Assembly (NCBI GenBank): GCA_045631465.1
Contig: JAZQUV010000024.1
Location: 1-64,000 of the forward strand
DNA length: 64,000 nucleotides
Source of the DNA: Aphodosoma sp045631465
Lineage (GTDB): Bacteria > Bacteroidota > Bacteroidia > Bacteroidales > Paludibacteraceae
Direction: 5' to 3'
The notes under the pieces are model-generated. The model saw only the letters and a list, made by a program, of their open reading frames with translations, was not told where the DNA came from and did not search any database. Numbering within the stretch: position 1 is the first letter of the stretch; each line of letters begins with the position of its first letter. Below are positions 16,085 through 25,480 of this stretch, piece by piece. The translations under genes and the position numbers were made by a program.

Positions 16085-16753
16085 TTAGTTTTTTTGCGGT
16101 GAGTAGAATTCTTTGAGATAGAAAGGTTCGTAGTATGCCACATCTTCGAATTTGGCATTGCGGTATGCCTCTTCGGCAAGGTCGACCATCATATTGGCCG
16201 TAGGCTTCAGAGTAGGGTCGAATTGCGCATTAGGATTGGCAATAACCTTCGACATTTTTTCGGCACCGCTACCGCAGAAGCAGATAGGTTGGTTGATGTC
16301 AGCAAAACTATTTTCGTCGATAATTTTGGCTTCGGCAGGAGATAATTCGTTGAGGTTAGAATCATACATGGCAGTGTATATCTCCATGCGACGAGCATCG
16401 ATAACAGGACAAATAATAGTATTCGCTTGGTTGGTTTGTTTGAATCCAAAAGCCATAACTTTTAGAGTGTCGAGGGCAATGAGTTGGCAACCGATGGCAT
16501 AGCAAAGACCTTTGGCTGTAGATACGCCTATGCGCAGACCAGTGTATGAACCAGGACCAGCACTGACGGCAACAGCATCGAGTTTGATGTTTTTTTCTTT
16601 TAGAAGTTTCATTGCCGATTCGACATATAGAGGTAGGTGGGTGGCATGTTGCATAGCGTTGTCGCTCATTTGTAGGTCGATAATGTTGCCATCGCATTCA
16701 ACAGCAACGCTGCATATTTCAGCAGAAGTTTCTATCAATAATATATTAGCCAT
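16085..16753 (-). CDS. tsaB: TsaB, tRNA threonylcarbamoyladenosine biosynthesis protein
   Basis: A 222-residue TsaB homologue, the ASKHA-fold partner of TsaD in making t6A37 on ANN-decoding tRNAs. Key stretches are ILLIETSAEICSVAVE at the N-terminus, VSAGPGSYTGLRIGVSTAKGL near residues 64-84 and VIDARRMEIYTAMY near 115. Length is normal. It is the first gene of a leftward run (tsaB, DUF4290, HsdR_N), with a promoter just upstream. Confidence 0.9.
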   Translation of the reverse strand: MANILLIETSAEICSVAVECDGNIIDLQMSDNAMQHATHLPLYVESAMKLLKEKNIKLDAVAVSAGPGSYTGLRIGVSTAKGLCYAIGCQLIALDTLKVMAFGFKQTNQANTIICPVIDARRMEIYTAMYDSNLNELSPAEAKIIDENSFADINQPICFCGSGAEKMSKVIANPNAQFDPTLKPTANMMVDLAEEAYRNAKFEDVAYYEPFYLKEFYSPQKN

Positions 16754-16795
16754 ATTAGAGTATAGTGATTAGAGTATAGTGTGTAAGATAATTGG

Positions 16796-16827
16796 CAAAG
16801 TTACAAAAAAATAGTTGATTTTACAAC
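16796..16827 (-). promoter_or_regulatory. Promoter of tsaB
   Basis: On the minus strand a Bacteroidota -7 box TAACTTTG lies at 16803-16796, with a near-match -33 box GTTG at 16827-16824, 20 bases apart. It lies about 45 bases from the tsaB start. Confidence 0.55.
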
Positions 16828-16852
16828 GATAGGAGAAAAAAACATCAAAAAA

Positions 16853-16884
16853 TTTGGTTTGTTAAGATATTTTTTATAATTTTG
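16853..16884 (+). promoter_or_regulatory. Promoter of the ECF sigma factor gene
   Basis: A -33 box TTTG at 16853-16856 and -7 box TAATTTTG at 16877-16884, spaced by 20 bases, match the Bacteroidota consensus. They leave a leader of about 145 bases before the start at 17038. Confidence 0.65.
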
Positions 16885-17037
16885 CATCGTCAAAACGCAT
16901 TTGACGATAATTGTCATATTCAAACACATAAAATCTATCGCCTATAAGAATATTTCTACCATTGTTTAATTAGTGATACAACAGTCTGATAGCAAAGTGA
17001 TTTGCTTGTGTTGTGTCGGGATAATACTTTGAAAATA

Positions 17038-17652
17038 ATGGAAGAAATAAGATTTTGTTTGAGCGACGAGGACTTGGTCCGTCGTTTTACTGCTGGCGAT
17101 AATGGTGCATTTGAGGTTCTCTTGATGCGTCATAAAGATAGGGTTTATACCTATATATTCAATATGGTCCACGAGGAGAGTGTGGCCGATGATATTTTCC
17201 AAGAAACATTTTTGAAAGTTATTACGACCTTGAAACAAGGGCGTTATTATGATGCAGGCAACAAGTTTGTCGGTTGGCTGATGCGTATAGCCCACAACAA
17301 GACGATGGACTATTATCGTCAGTTGGCTGCAGAGAAAGAGGTGTCGAATGATGACTATGAAGAGGTTGATTTGTTGAACAACACAAATCTCTGCGACACA
17401 TCGGCATATGATGCGATAGAGAAAGAAGAGGCATTGCACGATGTAGAGATGTTGATAGACATATTGCCTATGGACCAACGCCGCATAGTGATGATGCGCT
17501 ATTATCAGGACCTTTCGTTCAAACAGATAGCCGAGCTAGAGGGTATTTCTATAAACACGGCATTGGGGCGGATGCGTTATGCATTGATAAATTTGAGGAA
17601 ATATGCCGAGAAATACGATTTGGTGCGTGACTTAGAAAAAGTGTTTGATTAG
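17038..17652 (+). CDS. ECF-type RNA polymerase sigma-70 factor
   Basis: A 204-residue extracytoplasmic-function sigma factor. Region 2 is DNGAFEVLLMRHKDRVYTYI followed by the DDIFQETFLKV motif that binds the -7 element. Region 4 is DQRRIVMMRYYQDLSFKQIA with a helix-turn-helix continuing to TALGRMRYALINLRK. The ATG at 17038 (MEEIRFCLSD) is preferred over one 36 bases upstream. No anti-sigma factor gene follows: a terminator comes straight after. This fits stand-alone Bacteroidota ECF factors. The regulon is unknown. Confidence 0.9.
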   Translation: MEEIRFCLSDEDLVRRFTAGDNGAFEVLLMRHKDRVYTYIFNMVHEESVADDIFQETFLKVITTLKQGRYYDAGNKFVGWLMRIAHNKTMDYYRQLAAEKEVSNDDYEEVDLLNNTNLCDTSAYDAIEKEEALHDVEMLIDILPMDQRRIVMMRYYQDLSFKQIAELEGISINTALGRMRYALINLRKYAEKYDLVRDLEKVFD

Positions 17653-17661
17653 AACAAAAAT

Positions 17662-17697
17662 AAAGGCTGACTCAGAAAAATGGGTCAGCCTTTTATT
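17662..17697 (+). terminator. Rho-independent terminator after the sigma gene
   Basis: The stem aaaggctgac (17662-17671) pairs with gtcagccttt (17684-17693), followed by ttattatt. It lies between convergent genes and can serve both. Confidence 0.85.
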
Positions 17698-17712
17698 ATT
17701 AAGATGCGATGA

Positions 17713-19773
17713 TTATAACTCTATGAGAGAATTTTCGACATAGGCAAATTTGCCTTGTTCAAGAACATCAAATGTGAAAGAGTAGTTTTTGTTAGGACCA
17801 TAAGAGTAGACTTTAATAACTACCTTTTTGAACTCATCCGAAGTCATTTCAGGGTACATATAGCCAAGAACTTCGGCAAACACTTCGGCACTATGTTCTT
17901 TGAGTTTAGCAAGGATTTCGTCGTCGCTAAGGTCGCCCATGCCAGCAGCCGAGAAGCCACCTTTCACGGCAGAAGGACGCCAGTCCATATTGCCATAGTA
18001 TGCCGAAGCACCAGTGTAGAACTCATTGTTGCCGTAGTTAGACACCCAATAGTTGCCCGCAGGTTTGCTACCATTGATGAGTACGATTTCGGTAGAGATG
18101 ATTTCGCCAGCATTGTCGCGAGCTGGAGCTCCCATAGGCACATCTTTGTTGTCGTAAACCCAGTTTACGCAATATTGATAGAATGCTTTAGTGTCGGCGC
18201 TAGAAGTGTTGGTGAAGTCGAGTTCCAAAGTACGGTCGATGTTCCATACACCATCAGCTTTGCGGAATTGGTCGGTCTTCTCGGTGAAGTAGATAGTTTT
18301 GGTCCACATGCCAGTGAACACATATTCATCCACTTTCCAAGAAGTAGCACCGCCCGAGTAGCAACGATAGCCAACATACGCTTTGTCATCAACTTGAGCA
18401 TAAGGATATTTCTCGCCGAGGAACGAAGGGAGGTAGTTGTCTTGGTCAGGGTTGGTGAAGTTGCCATAACCTTGACCCATAGCCGAGTAGTCGGCAGGTT
18501 GCACAGCCACTACGTTGCAATCGACATATTGACCACCTTGGAGGCGGAAGTAAGCATATTGTTTTTCGCTCTTCACATTGAGCACACGTTTAGGCGCAGC
18601 AGCCGATTTAGGTTCGATAGAAGTGACGATGATATTGATGTATCTGCCGCCAGAAATAGAGCAGAAGTAGCCATAGAGAGTGCACTCCATGCCATCAGAT
18701 AGAGCAGCTTTCACCTCGTCAGTAGCACCATACACGCTACCCATAGCAGTTTCGGCACCCTCAACTTGGAAGTTGAAGTAGTTGCCACTAACCACCACCT
18801 TACCGCTCATTTTAGCATAGTAGGCATAGTCGTCGGCAGTGCGAGTAGTGAGGAGTTCGTCCATGAGTGCACCAGTGAGTTCCATAGGTTCTGGATATTT
18901 AACAGTAGTAGAACCAGTTTTTTCGACTACAGCAGAAGCGATTTGGAAACCTTTGCTATAAGAAGATATAGTGCCAGAAACAGTTACTTCGTCACCGACT
19001 TCAACGCCAGTAGTTTTGTAGAGTAGGATAGAACCACCATCGTCGGTGAGAATAGGACCTTGTGTAGATATAGCAGCGATGTAGCCTTTAACTTCTACAT
19101 TGTCGTTCAACACAGCAGTACCGAGCACTTTAGTGTATTTAGTTTCAGGTTCGGTAGGGTTTTCAGGTTTAGGTTCTTCCTCTTTTTGAGGTTCATCGGC
19201 AGAGTAGTTGTAAGTCACTACGATATAATCACCATCTACAGCACCTTCGGCAACAGGGATTACCGATTTGAGTTTGCTGATAGTTTTTGGAGTTACAGCA
19301 GTAGCATAGTCCACGTCAGAGCCCCAGATAGCTTTATAATCGTCGTCAGAGAGCGTATATTCGGCAGGAGCATTCATAGCCACCACATCGGCAGGCACGT
19401 CGAGCGCCATAGTGTAGGTAACCAATGCGATAGAGCCATTATCGTAGACAGGATATTTTTGAGCAAGGTAAGCAGGCATATATGCAGCAACTTGATCGGC
19501 ATTAGCGAAATAGTGGTTTTTGCCAATAGCAGTGAGAGCGGCAATAGCCTCTTCGCCTTGAGTTTCGGCAATAGACTTATTATCTGCATTTTTAGCAATA
19601 GCAGCATAATCGTCGGCTGTCAAAGTGAGAGCAAGTTCTTTTACATCAGTAATCTCGCCCGAGTTTTCGTAACCAGGCAGAGTGTGCTCGTTGAAGTAGT
19701 TAGCCTCGCAGCCATAGCCCAAGAGAGCAACAACTACCGCAAGAAGCAATCGTGTTATTATATTCTTATTCAT
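17713..19773 (-). CDS. Outer-membrane or surface lipoprotein with OB-fold-like segment, partner of a TonB receptor
   Basis: A 686-residue lipoprotein. The N-terminus MNKNIITRLLLAVVVALLGYGC is a signal peptide with a lipobox ending at Cys ~22. The repeated phrase LT(A/S)DDYA appears around residues 50, 145 and 310. At about 215-300, VKGYIAAISTQGPILTDDGG and VGDEVTVSGTI look like an OB-fold with a following strand pattern. I do not recognise the C-terminal ~300 residues. It is directly downstream of the TonB-dependent receptor (8-base gap), so it is probably its lipoprotein partner, in the role SusD-like proteins play elsewhere, though it does not resemble SusD. The ligand is unknown. Confidence 0.7.
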   Translation of the reverse strand: MNKNIITRLLLAVVVALLGYGCEANYFNEHTLPGYENSGEITDVKELALTLTADDYAAIAKNADNKSIAETQGEEAIAALTAIGKNHYFANADQVAAYMPAYLAQKYPVYDNGSIALVTYTMALDVPADVVAMNAPAEYTLSDDDYKAIWGSDVDYATAVTPKTISKLKSVIPVAEGAVDGDYIVVTYNYSADEPQKEEEPKPENPTEPETKYTKVLGTAVLNDNVEVKGYIAAISTQGPILTDDGGSILLYKTTGVEVGDEVTVSGTISSYSKGFQIASAVVEKTGSTTVKYPEPMELTGALMDELLTTRTADDYAYYAKMSGKVVVSGNYFNFQVEGAETAMGSVYGATDEVKAALSDGMECTLYGYFCSISGGRYINIIVTSIEPKSAAAPKRVLNVKSEKQYAYFRLQGGQYVDCNVVAVQPADYSAMGQGYGNFTNPDQDNYLPSFLGEKYPYAQVDDKAYVGYRCYSGGATSWKVDEYVFTGMWTKTIYFTEKTDQFRKADGVWNIDRTLELDFTNTSSADTKAFYQYCVNWVYDNKDVPMGAPARDNAGEIISTEIVLINGSKPAGNYWVSNYGNNEFYTGASAYYGNMDWRPSAVKGGFSAAGMGDLSDDEILAKLKEHSAEVFAEVLGYMYPEMTSDEFKKVVIKVYSYGPNKNYSFTFDVLEQGKFAYVENSLIEL

Positions 19774-19787
19774 AGTCATAATGTTTC

Positions 19788-22484
19788 TTAGAAGCTAATT
19801 TTTAGACGAACAGTGTATGTGCGACCGAACGAGTACATCACAGCGTAGCAATCTTGCCATCCTTTAGAGTCGGTAGCACATTGAGCATCCATCACATAGT
19901 TGTAGTTGTACAAGTTGTTCACATTACCAAAGATAGTAGCATTTAGATTGCCAATTTTGAAGGCATAGCTAGCCGAGAGGTCGAGTTGGTGACCAACAGG
20001 GATTTTCCAAGGGTCGTTGACTGTTGTAACAGTGTTAGCAACAGCAGTAGAACCAATATAGAAGTCGGCATAGTTGTTAGCATAGAGGTTGAAATCGGCG
20101 CTGAGGCGGAAGCCTTTGAATGGGAAGAAATCGACACCCACAGCCGCAGTAGTTTGAGCCGAACCAGCTACGTGAACACCTTTTTGAGCAAGTTCAATCC
20201 AAGCGTGGTCGTCGGCCATGATGCCCGAAGCCACAGTACCGTCCATTTTAGCAGTCATTGGTTGACCTTGAGAGTCGTAGTAGTAGCCACGCGCGTTGCT
20301 CGACCAAATCCAGTCGCCCAAAGAGAGCATACCAGTGATGTTGACCCAACGAGTTGGTTTGTAGCGGAAGTCGAGTTCGATACCAGTGTGGCGAGCATCG
20401 ATACCAGTGAGGTTGACGCGAGCATAGTCGCCATTCGACATCAATTTAGAACGTACGTCAGCTTTATCCATCCAAGTAGTGTAGTAGGCGTTGACGTTCA
20501 TTGAGAATTTTTTGATGTGGAGACCATAACCAAGTTCAACTGAGAATACCTTCTCGTTTACAGCATCAGGGTTAGTCATGTGAGATGTTGTAGATTGCAA
20601 GAAAGCACCACCCGAGAAGAAAGGAGCACGCGAGATGTAGCCCACGTTGAGGAACAAGTTAGATCTTTCGGTCACATTGTAGTTAGCACCAGCTTTAGCT
20701 GTGAAACCGAGGAAGTTGATAGTTTCAGAGCGTTGGTGAGCTTCGTCGTAATAGAAGCGGTCGACACGCCAGTAGCCAGTGTTCGACAACGAACCCGACA
20801 CGAAAGCGTTGAACTTATCGATGCTATACTCGAGTTGAGCGAATGCGCCCTCTTGGTGCACGTGACCATCATAGTCGCGGTACACGATGTCGCCTACAGT
20901 AAGTTTTTCGTTTTTCCAGTTAGGGTCTAAAGCCGCGATGTTGTTTTCAGGTTTCACGTTTTTACGGTCAGTATCGTCGATGAAGTAAGCACCATCATAG
21001 AGGTCGATGATTTCGTTTGTGTGTTCACCTACATAGTAACGTACGTCGACACCAGCCGAGAGTTCCAAACCAGGGAGGATTTCGTTGGTGTAGGTCGACA
21101 ACAAACCATACCACATGTGGTTGTTGATAGACTTCGACATCACCATGTTCGAACCAGTTTCGCTAGCAGCATTCATTTCTTGGATAGCAGCATAGTCGAA
21201 AGTACCATCAGCTTTACGGAAATTAGTGAGGAGTTGACCATTAGACGAACCATTCCACATTGAGCGGTAAGCCGATGTACGACCTTGACCAGAATAGCCC
21301 GAACCACGACCAATCGACATATAGAGAGCAGTAGATAATGACGATTTGTGGTCGATTTGCCATTGGTGGTTAAGCGAAATTTGAGGTTTGTGGTAGGTGT
21401 TGGTCATTGACGAACGCTCCTTACCATTTTTGTCAAAACCATATACAGCATTGTAGCGATATTTGTTTTTCTCGCCAGTCCATTTAGCCACTTTGTCCCA
21501 CTCTTCGATTGAAAGACCTGCATATAGAGGTTTACGTTGATTGTGGGTTTGAGGCGAACCAAACGCAGTCAAAGAGATCTGGTGGTTGTCGTTGATACGT
21601 TTCGAGATGTTGAAGAACCAGTTATAAGCGCTGTAGCCAGTGCCTTGGATATAGCCATCGCCCCAGCGTTTAGCCAAGAGCATACTCATAGCCCAACCGT
21701 TGTCCATGAGACCAGTCGACACGCTAGCCGAAATAGTGTTTGCACCATCGTTGCCGACGCCATAAGATATAGTACCACCTTTTTTAGCATCGATAGTGTT
21801 AGTGATGATGTTGATAGTACCACCTACCGAAGGAGAAGAGATTTTAGATGCACCCATACCACGTTGAGTTTGCATAGAGCGAGTTACATCCGACAAACCA
21901 GCCCAGTTTGACCAATAAAGGCCGCCCCATTCCATATCGTTGACAGGCACACCATTGATCATTACGGCAACGTTGGCAGATTTGAAACCACGCATATTGA
22001 TTTTAGAGTCGCCATAACCACCACCATCTTTAGTAACATAAACACCTGGTGTAGATTTCAATACTTCAGGGAACTCTTGTCCACCGAGTTTTAGTTCGAT
22101 TTCTTGCACAGGCACAGTAGCTACAGCCACAGGAGTGCGACGTTGCACAGCCACCGATTGAGAGATAACGATGTCTTCCATCGCAATGACTTCAGGTTTC
22201 ATTTTGATAACACCCAAATCAACAGCAGTCTGTTTGAGGTCGATGTCAAAATTTAATGTCTTGTAGTTCAAATAACTGATTTGAACTGTGTTACCTTCAC
22301 GAACGGTGAATTTGAAACTACCGTCAATGTCGGTACTTGTACCTTGTGTCGTGCCAGGAACAATCACCGAACCACCAATAAGGGGTTGATCTTCTTCGTC
22401 GATAATTGTACCAGATACGATAGTCTCTGCCGCTACCATGTAGGTTATGGCAAGACCAAGCATCATGAGTAAAAATTTCTTCAT
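19788..22484 (-). CDS. TonB-dependent outer-membrane receptor with carboxypeptidase-like N-terminal domain
   Basis: A receptor of about 898 residues. A signal peptide (MKKFLLMMLGLAITYMVAAE) is followed by a carboxypeptidase-regulatory-like repeat (SGTIIDEEDQPLIGGSVIVP) at ~22-105. The plug domain (EFPEVLKSTPGVYVTKDGGG, MRGFKSANVAVMINGVPVND) spans ~130-240, and the rest is the 22-strand barrel ending in an aromatic-type beta signal (YTVRLKISF). It imports a ligand through the outer membrane using TonB. It lacks a SusD gene; its downstream partner is the lipoprotein at 17713. The plug resembles siderophore or vitamin-type receptors more than SusC. The substrate is unknown. Confidence 0.88.
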   Translation of the reverse strand: MKKFLLMMLGLAITYMVAAETIVSGTIIDEEDQPLIGGSVIVPGTTQGTSTDIDGSFKFTVREGNTVQISYLNYKTLNFDIDLKQTAVDLGVIKMKPEVIAMEDIVISQSVAVQRRTPVAVATVPVQEIELKLGGQEFPEVLKSTPGVYVTKDGGGYGDSKINMRGFKSANVAVMINGVPVNDMEWGGLYWSNWAGLSDVTRSMQTQRGMGASKISSPSVGGTINIITNTIDAKKGGTISYGVGNDGANTISASVSTGLMDNGWAMSMLLAKRWGDGYIQGTGYSAYNWFFNISKRINDNHQISLTAFGSPQTHNQRKPLYAGLSIEEWDKVAKWTGEKNKYRYNAVYGFDKNGKERSSMTNTYHKPQISLNHQWQIDHKSSLSTALYMSIGRGSGYSGQGRTSAYRSMWNGSSNGQLLTNFRKADGTFDYAAIQEMNAASETGSNMVMSKSINNHMWYGLLSTYTNEILPGLELSAGVDVRYYVGEHTNEIIDLYDGAYFIDDTDRKNVKPENNIAALDPNWKNEKLTVGDIVYRDYDGHVHQEGAFAQLEYSIDKFNAFVSGSLSNTGYWRVDRFYYDEAHQRSETINFLGFTAKAGANYNVTERSNLFLNVGYISRAPFFSGGAFLQSTTSHMTNPDAVNEKVFSVELGYGLHIKKFSMNVNAYYTTWMDKADVRSKLMSNGDYARVNLTGIDARHTGIELDFRYKPTRWVNITGMLSLGDWIWSSNARGYYYDSQGQPMTAKMDGTVASGIMADDHAWIELAQKGVHVAGSAQTTAAVGVDFFPFKGFRLSADFNLYANNYADFYIGSTAVANTVTTVNDPWKIPVGHQLDLSASYAFKIGNLNATIFGNVNNLYNYNYVMDAQCATDSKGWQDCYAVMYSFGRTYTVRLKISF

Positions 22485-22631
22485 ACGCATAGAATTTTAT
22501 ATAGATTAATTAATAAATGAGTTTTCCTAAAAAATACCTACTGCAATGAGACGCAAAAGAGACGTATTGAGAAAATGGTATATTTTCTTTATACGCCCTT
22601 TTGTTTTTGTGCTTTTTGTGTATTGATGTTT

Positions 22632-23453
22632 CTAATATTGCTCGTTTTTATTAGGGAAGTCGCAACTTTTCACATCTTCGACATAATGACTCACTGCCTC
22701 GTTGATAATAGCATTGAGGTCGGCATAACGACGAAGGAATCGAGGAGAGAAACCCTTGGTCATGCCCAACATGTCATGTAGCACGAGTACTTGACCATCG
22801 ACATCGCCACCAGCACCGATGCCGATGATAGGGATATTCACCTCTTGAGCAACGCGTTGTGCCAACGTTGCAGGAATTTTTTCGAGCACGATAGCAAAAC
22901 AACCAGCCTCTTCGAGAGCTTTGGCATCGGCAATGAGTTTTTCCGCCTCGTCTTGTTGCTTAGCGCGCACATTGTAAGTACCATACTTATTAATAGACTG
23001 AGGCATCAGTCCGAGGTGACCCATGATAGGAATGCCAGCTGCAAGAATCTTGCGCACAGCATCGATGATTTCCACACCGCCTTCGAGTTTGAGGGCATCG
23101 GCGTGGGTTATTTTCATGATTTTGATGGCATTGCTTACGGCTTCGGTTTCCGACACTTGGTATGTACCAAAAGGCATGTCGACTACGACGAGAGCACGTT
23201 TTACGGCTTTGACCACCGATTTGCCGAGGAAAATCATTTGGTCGAGCGTGATAGGTAGGGTAGTTACGTTACCAGCCACGACGTTCGAAGCCGAGTCGCC
23301 TACGAGGATAACATCTACGCCAGCTTCGTCGACGATAGAGGCCATAGTGTAGTCGTACGACGTAATCATACTGATTTTTTCGCCACGTTGTTTCATCTCA
23401 TAGAGACGATGAGTGGTTACTTTGCGAATATCTTCAGGTGTATGAACAGACAT
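22632..23453 (-). CDS. panB: Ketopantoate hydroxymethyltransferase
   Basis: A 273-residue PanB homologue, which makes ketopantoate from 2-ketoisovalerate and methylene-THF in pantothenate synthesis. Diagnostic stretches are MITSYDYTMASIVDEAGVDV, LVGDSASNVVAGN, MPFGTYQVSE, LKLEGGVE, MGHLGLMPQS and NIPIIGIGAG. Catalytic and Mg-binding Asp and Glu residues are present. Length is normal. No other pantothenate genes are adjacent. Confidence 0.95.
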   Translation of the reverse strand: MSVHTPEDIRKVTTHRLYEMKQRGEKISMITSYDYTMASIVDEAGVDVILVGDSASNVVAGNVTTLPITLDQMIFLGKSVVKAVKRALVVVDMPFGTYQVSETEAVSNAIKIMKITHADALKLEGGVEIIDAVRKILAAGIPIMGHLGLMPQSINKYGTYNVRAKQQDEAEKLIADAKALEEAGCFAIVLEKIPATLAQRVAQEVNIPIIGIGAGGDVDGQVLVLHDMLGMTKGFSPRFLRRYADLNAIINEAVSHYVEDVKSCDFPNKNEQY

Positions 23454-23492
23454 AATATTTATTTTTAGTGAGGAGTTAAGAGTGAGGAGTTA

Positions 23493-23645
23493 GGAGTGAA
23501 CCCCCTCGCCCGTTGGGATTGCCTTCGGCGACCTCCTTGTCGCTTGGCATAGTTAAGTAATTTAACCCCCTCCCGCTTCGCGGACTCCCCCTATAAACAG
23601 GGGGAGAATTTGGGGTACTGCACGTTTGTTATCTGTAATCTGTAC
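23493..23645. repeat. C/G-rich intergenic element (copy 6) plus TCTGTAATC words
   Basis: This contains aaccccctcgccc, gggattgccttcggcgacctcc, a ccccctataaacaggggg hairpin (23585-23605) and ggggtactgcacgttt (23612-23627), the degenerate form of the core GGGGTATGGTGCGTTT found at 34.4-36.7 kb. Words of the type ttatctgtaatctgtactct follow. Confidence 0.65.
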
Positions 23646-23656
23646 TCTATACTCTT

Positions 23657-25369
23657 TTAGTCTTCTAGTTTGTTGATTTGGTCGATGATGATGGCGAGGT
23701 CTTGACGGAGGTTTTGAATTTTGCGTTCGAGTTCCTCTACCATTTTATTGCCTTTTTTCGACGAGCTATTGAAGAAACAGATGTTGTTTTCGTAAGTAGC
23801 AATTTGTTGTTTGAGAGATTCGTACTGACGGAACAACTTGTTGCGGTCGCCATTGAATGCAAGTTCGGCAGTGCGACGGCGTGAACGTATTTTGCTTGTT
23901 TTTTCGTTAAGCGCCTCGCGATAGAGTTTGTAGATGCGGTCTTTCTCTTTGAAAGGCACGTGACCAATCACGCTGTAGGCATCCGATAGGCGGCGTAGGG
24001 CAGAGTTGTCCTCGTCGTCGTTGCCAGTGAGTTCGTATGCTTTGATAGCTTCGATAGCTTCGAGTTTGAGGCGGAGATTTTCTTGTTCTTCAGTTTTTTT
24101 GCCTTTGAAGTTTTCCTCTTTGCGAGCAAAGAAGTGGTCGCAAGCAGCAATGAAGCGAGCCCAGATTGCATCGCTATATTTTTTAGCAGTAGGACCGATA
24201 GTTTTCCACTCTTTTTGTAGTGCAATGAGTTTGTCGGTAGTAGAGCGCCACTCTTCGCTATTTTTGAGTTGTTCAGCTTTTTCCACGAGGAGACGTTTTT
24301 TCTCGAGGTTAGCTTGAAGTTCTTCTTTTATGCGACGATAGTATTCGTTTTTAGCTTCGAAGAAACGGTCACAAGCAGAGCGATAGCGTTTGAATAGGCG
24401 GTTGATTACGCGACGTTCTGTAGGATCGTCAGAGCGGAATTTTTCGTTGAGGGCGATAACTTCTTGAGTTTTTTCGTCCCATTCTTTATATGTAGTAATT
24501 GCAGCAGTATCGATATTTTCGATAAATTCGATAACTTCGGTGCGTTCTTTTTCGATTTCTTGTTCGCGATTTTTGATAGCTTCGAAGAAAGCTTGGTGAC
24601 GGCGATTAATAACCGAAGAAGCCTCTTTGAATTTATTCCAAATCTCTTCGCGGAGCTCACGAGCCACAGGACCTATTTCGCGCCATTGGTCGTGAAGCAC
24701 TTGCAATAGGCGGAATGATTTCACTACATCCTCTTCATCGTTGAGTTTTTCGGCTTGTTCGATGAGGCGAGTTTTGTCCTCGAGGTTCTTCTTGAATGCA
24801 TATTCGCGAAGTTCAGCATCGATCTTGATGAGGTCGTAGATTTGCTCTTGATAGAGGTTGTATTCGCGCCAAATGTCGTTGACGTAGGCAGGAGCCACAG
24901 GGCCTATTTCGCGCCATTCGCTTTGTAGTTGACGGAATGCTGCGATAGTATCTTTGATTTCGCCTTCGTTGCCAACGAGGGCTTTAAGTTTTTCGAGTAT
25001 AGCGCGTTTTTTGTCGAGGTTAGCAGCTTGTTCGGCTTCGATAGCAGCAATATAAGCAGCCTTCTTGTCGCGATAGATGCCCATTACAGCTTTGAATTCA
25101 GCCTCTACAGGATCGGCTTGTTTTTGTTTTGGTTCAGCAGCCACTTCTTCGTTTTCCACCTCTTCGGCCACACTATTCATAGCCTCAGCGCGTTCTTGTT
25201 GTTGGCGTTTGTAAAACAATTGTTTGATACAATCAACTTGCTCTTTAATAGCTGTGATTTCGCCGTTTTCGACAATTTCTTTGAGAGTGTTGACTAATTC
25301 TTCGCGATTAAGAGTTGCGAGTTGTTGTGGGTCAAATGTTTGTTCTGTAATGATTTCTTGTACATCCAT
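23657..25369 (-). CDS. DUF349 domain protein
   Basis: A 570-residue, strongly charged helical protein made of repeated DUF349 modules. Recurrent cores such as LQSEWREIGPVA, LHDQWREIGPVA and LQKEWKTIGPTA are spaced ~70 residues apart, each followed by a W-x-F/Y segment. The N-terminal ~100 residues are acidic and Gln-rich. The C-terminal ~60 residues form a coiled coil (KMVEELERKIQNLRQDL). DUF349 proteins are common in Bacteroidota; their function is not established. A minus-strand promoter-like TAAATTTG lies at 25438-25431. Confidence 0.85.
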   Translation of the reverse strand: MDVQEIITEQTFDPQQLATLNREELVNTLKEIVENGEITAIKEQVDCIKQLFYKRQQQERAEAMNSVAEEVENEEVAAEPKQKQADPVEAEFKAVMGIYRDKKAAYIAAIEAEQAANLDKKRAILEKLKALVGNEGEIKDTIAAFRQLQSEWREIGPVAPAYVNDIWREYNLYQEQIYDLIKIDAELREYAFKKNLEDKTRLIEQAEKLNDEEDVVKSFRLLQVLHDQWREIGPVARELREEIWNKFKEASSVINRRHQAFFEAIKNREQEIEKERTEVIEFIENIDTAAITTYKEWDEKTQEVIALNEKFRSDDPTERRVINRLFKRYRSACDRFFEAKNEYYRRIKEELQANLEKKRLLVEKAEQLKNSEEWRSTTDKLIALQKEWKTIGPTAKKYSDAIWARFIAACDHFFARKEENFKGKKTEEQENLRLKLEAIEAIKAYELTGNDDEDNSALRRLSDAYSVIGHVPFKEKDRIYKLYREALNEKTSKIRSRRRTAELAFNGDRNKLFRQYESLKQQIATYENNICFFNSSSKKGNKMVEELERKIQNLRQDLAIIIDQINKLED

Positions 25370-25480
25370 AGTGTAAAAAATTTAGGTCTCCATTAAAAAT
25401 AGGAGAGAGTTCGATTCATAAAAACGGGGCAAATTTAATAAAAAATATTGAAACCCGATATATGTTTATAAAAAAATGTA

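Noticed and set aside
18800..21950. Long open frames antisense to the TonB receptor and lipoprotein genes
   Set aside because: They mirror the codon bias of strongly coding genes on the other strand and encode no recognisable motif.
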